Part shown: piece after piece, positions 23,148 to 29,211 of the stretch
How positions within the stretch are numbered: the stretch's first letter is position 1
How the letters are laid out: each line of letters begins with the position of its first letter
Position numbers and translations under genes: made by a program
Assembly: GCA_033577755.1 (NCBI GenBank)
Contig: JAVQXV010000021.1
Span: 1 to 29,211 of the forward strand
Reading direction: 5' to 3'
DNA: 29,211 bases
DNA from: JANWXR01 sp033577755
GTDB taxonomy: Bacteria > Chloroflexota > Anaerolineae > Anaerolineales > UBA6663
Notes under the pieces: model-generated
Seen by the model: the letters and a program-made list of their open reading frames with translations, nothing else
Database searches by the model: none
What the model was told of the DNA's origin: nothing

Positions 23148-24039
23148 GCGAGAGATTATCTTTCACACCCCCGGCTTGCGGCGCTTCAAAACGTCTGAGT
23201 ATGCGACGCAGAACGTCGAACGGTTCGTCTCGATTAGCGTTACCGGGACGGCGTGCGCCCTGGCCTGTGAACATTGCAAGATGCACGTCCTGGAAGGTAT
23301 GACTGCGCTGCCGCGGTTCGATGGTTCGCTGTTCGATTTGTGCTGTGCGCTGGCGGAGCGCGGCGCGCGCGGAGTATTGATCTCCGGCGGCTGCGACCGG
23401 CACGGGCGTGTGCCGCTCCTGCACCACATCCCGGACTTGATCCGGGTGCGCCGTGAGTTAGGCCTGATCATCCGTGTCCACCCCGGCCTGCCCGATGAGG
23501 AAACCGTGGCAGGCCTGGCCGAGGTGGGCGTGGATGGCGCCATGGTGGATATCATCGGCGATGACGCGACCATCCGCGAGGTTTATCACCTCGACGCGAC
23601 GACCGCCGAGTACGAGGCCGTGCTCGAGCGCCTCGAACGCCATCGTGTCCCGGCGGTGCCACATATCCTCATCGGTCTGCACTACGGGCAAATGCGCGGT
23701 GAATGGAAAGCGCTGGAGATGATTGCGCGCCACGCGCGCAGATTTCTGGTGTTGGTGATCCTTATGCCCCTGAACGGTACGCCGATGGTGGCTGTGACGC
23801 CGCCGCCGGTTTCGCAGATCGCCGACTTCTTTGCCCTCGCCCGCCGCACGTTGCCCGAAACACCCGTCATGCTGGGATGCGCGCGCCCGCTGGGCAGGCT
23901 CAAGGCCGAGATTGATCGCGCCGCCGTGGATGCCGGATTGGACGGCATCGCCTATCCTGCCGAGGGCATCGTCGCCTATGCCCGCGAGCGCGGCCTCCGA
24001 CCGAGGTTTGTGGATGCTTGTTGTGGCGTGCAATGGTAG
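23140..24039 (+). CDS. Radical SAM protein, candidate lipoate synthase component (LipS type)
   Basis: The ATG at 23140 overlaps the ligase stop by 8 nt; an ATG at 23110 is an alternative. The protein has 299 residues. The radical SAM cluster motif is C39-x3-C43-x2-C46 (CALACEHC). SGGCDRHGR and further cysteines near the C-terminus (DACCGVQW) may bind an auxiliary cluster, as expected if it inserts sulfur. In sHdr clusters two radical SAM proteins, LipS1 and LipS2, add sulfur to octanoyl-LbpA. The pair of radical SAM genes between two ligase genes fits that pathway. I cannot tell by eye which of the two this is. Confidence 0.8.
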   Translation: MPEREIIFHTPGLRRFKTSEYATQNVERFVSISVTGTACALACEHCKMHVLEGMTALPRFDGSLFDLCCALAERGARGVLISGGCDRHGRVPLLHHIPDLIRVRRELGLIIRVHPGLPDEETVAGLAEVGVDGAMVDIIGDDATIREVYHLDATTAEYEAVLERLERHRVPAVPHILIGLHYGQMRGEWKALEMIARHARRFLVLVILMPLNGTPMVAVTPPPVSQIADFFALARRTLPETPVMLGCARPLGRLKAEIDRAAVDAGLDGIAYPAEGIVAYARERGLRPRFVDACCGVQW

Positions 24040-24105
24040 CGGATAGCAGATAGCAGATAGCGGATAGCGGATAGCGGATAGCAGATAGCAGATGGAATCT
24101 ACCAC
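24040..24105. repeat. 7-bp tandem repeat GATAGCA/GATAGCG
   Basis: At least seven tandem units of GATAGCA or GATAGCG fill the spacer between the two radical SAM genes. This is the most regular copy of the AGCAGATAGC family in the window. Confidence 0.8.
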
Positions 24106-24120
24106 CAGCCAAAGGATACT

Positions 24121-25230
24121 ATGGCCAAAGTAACACTTTCATCCCGCGAGCAGGCTGAGCAATTGCAGATCAGCCCTGACTACGTGCGCATCTCGATGGC
24201 TGCCGCGATTGAACTGGGCCTTAAACCGGGCCGTATGTTCCGCGACGTGCGCTGCCGATGCATCAATCTGCTGCAGAATTACCCGGAGGGGTGCTACGCC
24301 AACTGTTCGTACTGTGGGCTGGCGCGCGAGCGCCCCGGCGTCCCTGAAGACAACACCTTCATCCGTGTCGCCTGGCCGCTGTTCCCTACCGATCTGGTGG
24401 CCGAGAAGATCGCCGAACACGCCGACTCGATTGGCCGGGTGTGCATTGCGCAGGTGCAAGACCATCGCGCCTATGACGACCTCATTGACATGATCCGGCG
24501 GGTGCGTCGCCTGAGCGACGTGCCGATCTCCGCCCTTGTATCGGCCACCACCTTGAACGAAGAGCGGCTGGTTTGCATCAAAGAGACCGGGGCCGACATC
24601 ATCGGCGTGGGGCTGGACGCGGCCTCCGAAGATGTTTTCTATCACACGCGCGGGCGCGGGGTCAAAGGCCCACACGACTGGAATTATCACTGGCGCATCA
24701 TCCGTGCCGCGCGTCAACTCTTCGGGCCGATGAAGGTCAACTGCCACATCATCGTCGGCCTCGGTGAAACCGACCGCGAACTGATTGACCTGTTCTATCA
24801 ACTCAAATCGGAGCAGATCGCCGGCTACCTCTTTTCCTTCAACCCTGAACCCGGCACGGCGATGCAGGCTGTCCCCCGCGCACCCATCCATCGCTGGCGG
24901 CGAATCCAATTGACCAAATACTTGATCGAGAATCACGATCTGCCGCGCGAGGCGCTCGAGTTCGATCCCGAAGGTAACCTCGTCCGCATTCACGCGCCCG
25001 ATCTCGTGGTAGAAGTCGCCATCAACACCGGCCTGCCGTTTATGACCAACGGCTGCCCCGACCGCAACGGCATCATGGCCTGCAACCGGCCCTATGGTTC
25101 ATACCGCCCCGGTGAAGAGTTCCGCGACTATCCCTTCCTTCCGAACGCGGAAGATCTGATTCAAATACGGCAGCAAATGAGATTGGAAGAAGTCTGGCAG
25201 AACTACCAACTACCGATTACCGGTCTCTAA
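24121..25230 (+). CDS. Radical SAM protein, biotin-synthase-like, candidate lipoate synthase component
   Basis: ATG at 24121 follows AAAGGA. The protein has 369 residues. The motif C58-x3-C62-x2-C65 (CYANCSYC) is preceded by RDVRCRCINLL (C45, C47), a candidate auxiliary cluster site. The middle resembles the BioB/LipA-type barrel (IVGLGETDRELIDLF). The C-terminal part has further cysteines in NGCPDRNGIMACNRP. Biotin biosynthesis genes are absent from the neighbourhood, and it sits among lipoate genes, so sulfur insertion into octanoyl-LbpA is more plausible. It ends 8 nt before the second ligase-like gene. Confidence 0.8.
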   Translation: MAKVTLSSREQAEQLQISPDYVRISMAAAIELGLKPGRMFRDVRCRCINLLQNYPEGCYANCSYCGLARERPGVPEDNTFIRVAWPLFPTDLVAEKIAEHADSIGRVCIAQVQDHRAYDDLIDMIRRVRRLSDVPISALVSATTLNEERLVCIKETGADIIGVGLDAASEDVFYHTRGRGVKGPHDWNYHWRIIRAARQLFGPMKVNCHIIVGLGETDRELIDLFYQLKSEQIAGYLFSFNPEPGTAMQAVPRAPIHRWRRIQLTKYLIENHDLPREALEFDPEGNLVRIHAPDLVVEVAINTGLPFMTNGCPDRNGIMACNRPYGSYRPGEEFRDYPFLPNAEDLIQIRQQMRLEEVWQNYQLPITGL

Positions 25231-25238
25231 TCTCTCCC

Positions 25239-26222
25239 ATGCCTCCCATTCGCCTTCTCGACCTTGGCCCCACCCGCTGGCTCAATACCCAGTCGGTCTA
25301 TCACGCCCTGGCCGAGATGATGACCGAAGACTCGCCGGATACGATCCTGCTGGCGCAACCGCTCCAGCCGTATCTGTGTATCGGCTACCACCAGGAATTG
25401 GAGTCGGTGTTGGATCGAAAGGCCTGTGCTCGCATGGGCTTGCCCATCGTCCGGCGACGGGTGGGCGGGGGCGCAACCTACCTCGACGTGAACCAGTTGT
25501 TTTACCAGTGCGTTTTTCACCATCGTCGCGTCCCGGCCACCGTGGATCGCATCTATGCGCGCCTGTTGGCCGCGCCGGTGGCGACTCTGCGCGGGCTGGG
25601 TCTGAACGCCGAACTGCGTGGCGAGAACGAGATTGAAATCAATGGCCGGCGGATCGCCGGAATCGGCGGCGGGCGGATCGGGGAAGCCGCGGTGGTGGTG
25701 GGCAACGTGCTGTTCGATTTCAACTACGAGGCGATGACGCGCGCATGGCGGACGCCGTCGGAGTCGTTCCGCCGGTTAGCCGCCGAGGCGCTGCGAGAAC
25801 AGGTCACGACCTTGTGGGCTGAACTGCCGCGCCCCGTCTCGCCCGACGAAGTTCGATACCGGCTGATGGATGAATTTGCCCGCGCCCTTAACCGGCCCCT
25901 CGAGCCGGGCAAATTGAGCGAAGCCGAAACCGAGAAGATCAAACAGGTTGCCAAACGGCTCGTTTCCTACCGATGGCTCCATCTGCGCGCCAACGGCGCA
26001 AAGCCGATGACTGCGCTCAAAATCTCGCGTGGCGTATTCATCCGCTATGCTGAGGGCGTGATTGACGGTCATGCGGTGCGCGCTGCTTTCCGCCTGCGCG
26101 ACGGCGTCATCGAGCAGGCTATTTTAGAGAGTGAGCCAGAACGGGATTGGAGCGTGGCGATGGAACGTTTGCGCGGCGCAGGGATGGAAGCGTGGATGGA
26201 ATTCTGTGCGCGCGGGAGTTGA
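25239..26222 (+). CDS. Lipoate-protein-ligase-like protein with altered catalytic lysine
   Basis: The protein has 327 residues. The ligase core is present (RRRVGGGATYLDVNQL and ENEIEINGRRIAG), and a C-terminal accessory-like domain (about 250-315) includes VRAAFRLRDG. The lysine that contacts the lipoyl-adenylate in LplA, K141 in the neighbouring copy, aligns with R138 here. A cysteine typical of LipM/LipL transferases is not visible near that site. The protein may therefore be an octanoyl transferase, a regulatory subunit or a specialised ligase. It has no visible ribosome binding site and starts 8 nt after the previous stop, which suggests coupled translation. Confidence 0.8.
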   Translation: MPPIRLLDLGPTRWLNTQSVYHALAEMMTEDSPDTILLAQPLQPYLCIGYHQELESVLDRKACARMGLPIVRRRVGGGATYLDVNQLFYQCVFHHRRVPATVDRIYARLLAAPVATLRGLGLNAELRGENEIEINGRRIAGIGGGRIGEAAVVVGNVLFDFNYEAMTRAWRTPSESFRRLAAEALREQVTTLWAELPRPVSPDEVRYRLMDEFARALNRPLEPGKLSEAETEKIKQVAKRLVSYRWLHLRANGAKPMTALKISRGVFIRYAEGVIDGHAVRAAFRLRDGVIEQAILESEPERDWSVAMERLRGAGMEAWMEFCARGS

Positions 26223-26438
26223 TCAGGCGGTAACCTGCAAGACCAACGGTAAGGCGGCATCCATGTTCCGAATAATTTGCTGGATTGCATCCACCTGCTT
26301 TTCATCGAACAACGGTTCACCACATTGCGAACAAACCCAAGCTGGCACGCCGTCAATAATGAAATGATAACCGCGCCGGTTGACCGCATAAGGAACTTTG
26401 CTCTGTTTCAACTCGCCTTGACAATGTAAGCACTTCAT
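26223..26438 (-). CDS. YgiT-type zinc-finger protein (antitoxin-like)
   Basis: The protein has 71 residues from the ATG at 26438. Two CxxC pairs, C3-C6 (KCLHC) and C36-C39 (CSQCG), form the MqsA/YgiT-type zinc domain. There is no helix-turn-helix, unlike full-length MqsA, so DNA binding is doubtful. The start overlaps the stop of the DUF4258 gene by 4 nt, the usual arrangement for DUF4258-YgiT pairs that behave like toxin-antitoxin modules. The gene runs opposite to the surrounding sulfur genes and its stop abuts the upstream ligase-like gene's end. Confidence 0.85.
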   Translation of the reverse strand: MKCLHCQGELKQSKVPYAVNRRGYHFIIDGVPAWVCSQCGEPLFDEKQVDAIQQIIRNMDAALPLVLQVTA

Positions 26439-26779
26439 CGGGTCACTCTCTTCCTGAAATCGGGCGACCATTTGTCCGGGTCGGGCAAATAGGCCGTGAT
26501 GATTGCCAGATAATCTTCCTTTGGCGCGCAAACGATATGAACTGGTCTATTATTTACAAGTGAGAGACCGAGCATCAAGCAACTATGACCACGTACATCT
26601 TCGGGATACTCCTCAATTATTTCGCCGTCAAAGATCGCAGCCCGTACTTCTTCGGCAGTGATCAGCTCGTCCGGCGCATTCATCTGTTCGACAGCGTGCG
26701 GCAAATACAAAATTCTCCGGCGAGCGACGGCCCGAACCTTTTCTATGAATGGTTCAGCAGCAACAGCACTGTCGGGCAT
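26435..26779 (-). CDS. DUF4258 protein (toxin-like)
   Basis: The protein has 114 residues with the DUF4258 pattern: LPHAVEQMN, then ITAEEVRAAIFDGEIIEEYPED and a strand-rich end (HIVCAPKEDYLAIITAYLPD) finishing WSPDFRKR. This small family resembles RelE/HigB-type mRNA interferases in size and ending. The N-terminal 20 or so residues may be extra; an internal start is possible. It precedes the zinc-finger gene with a 4-nt overlap. Toxicity is inferred from the pairing, not shown. Confidence 0.8.
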   Translation of the reverse strand: MPDSAVAAEPFIEKVRAVARRRILYLPHAVEQMNAPDELITAEEVRAAIFDGEIIEEYPEDVRGHSCLMLGLSLVNNRPVHIVCAPKEDYLAIITAYLPDPDKWSPDFRKRVTR

Positions 26780-26829
26780 GGCTGCATTTTAGCACAAGGC
26801 TTTGGTAGAAGGCAGATTTAGGAGTGGCT

Positions 26830-28377
26830 ATGAACTACGGCTTCGTCATTGACAACCGCAAGTGCATCGGCTGCCACGCCTGCTCCACGGCATGCAAGAG
26901 CGAGAACGAAGTGCCGCTCGGCGTCAACCGCACCTGGGTAAAGTACACTGAGAAGGGCGTGTTCCCGAACACGCGCCGCTACTTTCAGGTGACACGCTGC
27001 AACCACTGCGCCAATCCGCCATGTGTGTACATCTGCCCGGTGACGGCGATGTATCAGCGCAAGGACGGCATCGTCGAGTTCGACCCCGAGCGCTGCATCG
27101 GGTGCAAAGCCTGCATGCAGGCCTGCCCTTACGATGCCATCTACATTGACCCCGAGACGCACACCGCCGCCAAGTGCCACTACTGCGCCCACCGCATCGA
27201 GGTGGGCCTGGAGCCGGCGTGCGTCATCGTCTGCCCCGAGCACGCCATCATCGCCGGGGACATGGACGACCCGAACTCCGAAATCGCCCGCGTGCTGGCG
27301 ACTCAGCAGGTGCGCGCCCGCAAACCGGAGCAGGGCACCCGGCCCAAGCTGTTCTACGTGGACGCGGAAGAGGCCGCCATCGTGCCGGGCCTGGCCTCGC
27401 AGGAGGGCGGGATGTTGTGGGCGATGTGGCCCGACCACGGGCGCGGCGACTGGCGCGGGCCGATTCATATCGGCAACGGCAACATGGCGAGTGCGCTGGT
27501 GGCCTCTGCCGCCGCGCCGCGCGAAACGTACAACGTCCCGCACAAGATTCCCTGGCACTGGCAGGTACCTGCCTATCTCGTCGCGAAGGCTATCGGCGCA
27601 GGCATCTTCATCGTCGCCGGGCTAGGCCTTGCCCTCGGTTTCCTGCCGGCCACGCCCTTCTTCACCTCGATCGCTACCTTTCTCTCGCTCCTCTTTATCG
27701 GCCTCAACACTCTCTTCCTCGTGTGGGATCTGGATCGGCCGGATCGGTTCTGGACGATTCTGATTCGCCCGCAGTGGCGCTCGTGGCTGGCGCGGGGCGC
27801 GTTCATCCTCGTCGGCTTCTCCGGCGTCGGCGGCCTTTACTTCCTCGGCCAGCTGGCCAATTTCTCTATCTCCAATCTCCTGTTATGGCCGGGGATTATT
27901 CTGGCTATCCTCTCCGCCGTGTACACCGCCTTCCTCTTCGCGCAGGCCGAGGGCCGCGATTTGTGGCAGAGCACGCTCCTGCCCTGGCACATGTTCGTGC
28001 AGGCGGTGATGGCCGGGGCCGCCGCACTGTTGATTGCGGCGTGGTTCGTCAATCCGGCGCCGGAGGCGGTTCGTGTGCTGGCGTGGACGTTCGGCCTGAG
28101 CCTGCTCGTCAATCTGGCGCTCACCCTCGGCGCGGAGTTCGCCGTGCCGCACGCCAGCCAGGTGGCGGCGACCGCCGCGCACCTGATCACTCACGGGCGA
28201 TATCGGAATTACTACTGGTTCAGCCTGATCGGCGGGCTGCTCCTGCCACTGGCCATCGTCGTCTTTGCCGGCGCTTCTCTTACGGCGCTCGCCATCGCCG
28301 GGCTGCTGTCGCTGGTTGGCCTCTTCGCCTATGAATGGGCCTTTGTGATGGCGCCGCAGGAGGTACCAAACAACTAA
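26830..28377 (+). CDS. Ferredoxin-NrfD fusion, molybdoenzyme-type membrane electron-transfer subunit (SoeBC-like candidate)
   Basis: ATG at 26830 with AGGAG upstream gives 515 residues. The N-terminal part has four [4Fe-4S] motifs (C12-22, C57-69, C89-99, C116-135), as in DmsB, PhsB and SoeB. The C-terminal part (about 240-510) has eight likely membrane helices of the NrfD/PsrC type, including DRPDRFWTILIRPQW. B and C subunits are normally separate proteins. In sHdr organisms SoeABC oxidises the sulfite product, so this may be a fused SoeBC. The molybdopterin A subunit is not in this window, so polysulfide, DMSO or other molybdoenzyme families remain possible. Confidence 0.85.
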   Translation: MNYGFVIDNRKCIGCHACSTACKSENEVPLGVNRTWVKYTEKGVFPNTRRYFQVTRCNHCANPPCVYICPVTAMYQRKDGIVEFDPERCIGCKACMQACPYDAIYIDPETHTAAKCHYCAHRIEVGLEPACVIVCPEHAIIAGDMDDPNSEIARVLATQQVRARKPEQGTRPKLFYVDAEEAAIVPGLASQEGGMLWAMWPDHGRGDWRGPIHIGNGNMASALVASAAAPRETYNVPHKIPWHWQVPAYLVAKAIGAGIFIVAGLGLALGFLPATPFFTSIATFLSLLFIGLNTLFLVWDLDRPDRFWTILIRPQWRSWLARGAFILVGFSGVGGLYFLGQLANFSISNLLLWPGIILAILSAVYTAFLFAQAEGRDLWQSTLLPWHMFVQAVMAGAAALLIAAWFVNPAPEAVRVLAWTFGLSLLVNLALTLGAEFAVPHASQVAATAAHLITHGRYRNYYWFSLIGGLLLPLAIVVFAGASLTALAIAGLLSLVGLFAYEWAFVMAPQEVPNN

Positions 28378-28378
28378 T

Positions 28379-28557
28379 CGCTGAAACGCTGATCTTGCTG
28401 ATGACGCTGAAAACGGTGAATTCATCGGTTTGGTGAAGGGCGACACCTTCGCTGAAACGCCGATCTTGCTGATGACGCTGAAAACGGTGAATTCATCGGT
28501 TTGGTGAAGGGCGACACCTTCGCTGAAACGCCGATCTTGCTGATGACGTTGAAAACT
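28379..28557. repeat. 71-bp tandem repeat, 2.5 copies
   Basis: Copies begin at 28379, 28450 and 28521, each starting CGCTGAAACG. The first two are nearly identical over 71 bp; the third is cut after about 36 bp. The unit contains TTCATCGGTTTGGTGAAGGG and GGGCGACACC. The 305-base spacer to the next gene is otherwise without a gene. Confidence 0.9.
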
Positions 28558-28682
28558 AACACCTTCGGTGCGTTCGGCATCGCAACATCAAGGAGACAAG
28601 CTTGCCGACATGCTTTGACCAAACTCCTTTTTCTCTTAGCGCTTTCAGTGTTCTCAGCGTTTCAGCGATTCAGGAGGCTATG

Positions 28683-29078
28683 ATGGACAACCTGCATGTC
28701 AGGCCGGAGTATCCGCACTCGGAACTCACCGCCCGGATCATCGCTGCCGCACAGGAAGTGCATCGCACCCTCGGCCCCGGCTTTAAGGAAGTCTTCTACC
28801 AGCGGGCGATGTCGAAGGAGCTTCGGGCCGGCGGGCAGAAACACGCGCGCGAAGTCTGGATTGACGTTCACTACAAAGGTGAAAAACTGGGCCGCAAGCG
28901 CGTGGACTTCGTCGTTGACGTTTGCATGGTCGAAACGAAGGCCAAAGCCGCGCTGGAGGACGTGGACTACATTCAGACGCTTTCCTATCTCAAGGCCTCC
29001 GGCTTCGAGGTAGGTCTGCTTATCAACTTCGGTGGCCCTAAATTGGAAGTTAGACGATTGATCAACCAGAAACGCTGA
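28683..29078 (+). CDS. GxxExxY family protein
   Basis: The protein has 131 residues. ATG at 28683 sits 5 nt after AGGAGG; the ATG at 28680 is too close to it. The family signature appears as GFKEVFYQ, followed by DFVVDVCMVETKA with the E-x-K pair, a PD-(D/E)xK-nuclease-like core, and ends DYIQTLSYLKASGFEVGLLINFG. The biological role of the family is not established; such genes often sit in accessory regions. It is flanked on both sides by tandem repeats, and no functional link to the sulfur genes is visible. Confidence 0.88.
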   Translation: MDNLHVRPEYPHSELTARIIAAAQEVHRTLGPGFKEVFYQRAMSKELRAGGQKHAREVWIDVHYKGEKLGRKRVDFVVDVCMVETKAKAALEDVDYIQTLSYLKASGFEVGLLINFGGPKLEVRRLINQKR

Positions 29079-29079
29079 A

Positions 29080-29211
29080 TCGCTGAGCTGCTGAAGGCAC
29101 TGAGGACACTGACCGTAAGCTTCAGCGTAATCAGCCCCATCAGCGCTTCAGCGTTCATCGCTGAGCTGCTGAAGGCACTGAGGACACTGACCGTAAGCTT
29201 CAGCGTAATCA
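29080..29211. repeat. 78-bp tandem repeat running off the window edge
   Basis: The 54 bases from 29080 are repeated exactly from 29158 to the end of the window. The unit starts TCGCTGAGCTGCTGAAGGC and ends AGCTTCAGCGTAATCA, with inverted CGCTGA/TCAGCG words that let it fold back. Confidence 0.85.

Noticed and set aside
24040..24105. CRISPR array at the GATAGCA repeat
   Set aside because: The units are 7 bp and directly adjacent, with no spacers and no cas genes nearby.
24121..25230. Biotin synthase
   Set aside because: The family resemblance is real, but no other biotin genes are nearby and the gene is enclosed by lipoate-ligase-like genes.
27174..28334. 386-codon plus-strand frame inside the ferredoxin-NrfD gene
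   Set aside because: It is out of frame with four cysteine motifs and membrane helices, and is Arg-rich without domains.
28379..28557. CRISPR-like array
   Set aside because: The 71-bp units are contiguous and nearly identical throughout; there are no unique spacers.

Overview
The window looks like a bacterial chromosome segment of moderately high GC content. Gene style (NarL-type kinase with GAF domain, a DUF5679 protein, Hdr-like iron-sulfur fusions, a fused ferredoxin/NrfD protein) and spacers full of short-period repeats suggest a Chloroflexota (Anaerolineae-like) organism. That placement is inference; there is no rRNA or tRNA in the window to confirm it.

Region 1 (1-7000) is mostly housekeeping or regulatory: a broken SDR gene, an RNase H-like gene and a metallo-beta-lactamase-fold hydrolase on the minus strand, a small DUF5679 zinc protein with a strong terminator, a cytosolic HtrA-type protease, and two NarL/LuxR response regulators, one of them paired with a GAF histidine kinase behind a near-consensus promoter.

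Region 2 (about 6980-26220) is one long plus-strand locus that I read as a sulfur-oxidising heterodisulfide-reductase-like (sHdr) system. It opens with an ArsR-family regulator, TusA and two DsrE-family proteins (sulfur carriers). Next come shdrC1, shdrB1, shdrA, the sHdr-associated 'hyp' gene and a HdrC-HdrB fusion (B3-like). etfB, etfA and a 704-residue membrane HdrE/C/B fusion follow, the last resembling ETF:menaquinone oxidoreductase (EMO). After a winged-helix regulator, a Tat-lipoprotein cyclase and a C2H2-like zinc protein come three successive lipoate-binding proteins (LbpA), two lipoate-ligase-like proteins and two radical SAM proteins that probably build lipoate on LbpA. The inferred flow is: sulfane sulfur goes through DsrE/TusA to sHdr and LbpA, sulfite is released, and electrons pass through EtfAB to the membrane EMO and the quinone pool.

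Region 3 (26220-29211) holds a minus-strand DUF4258/YgiT zinc-finger pair (toxin-antitoxin-like). It is followed by a fused four-cluster ferredoxin/NrfD membrane protein, a candidate SoeBC-like sulfite-oxidation partner whose catalytic subunit is not in the window, and a GxxExxY protein. Tandem repeats of 71 and 78 bp lie in the spacers.

Nearly every spacer in the sHdr locus carries a different short-period, fold-back repeat. Several of these repeats supply the start context or the stop codon of the adjacent gene.
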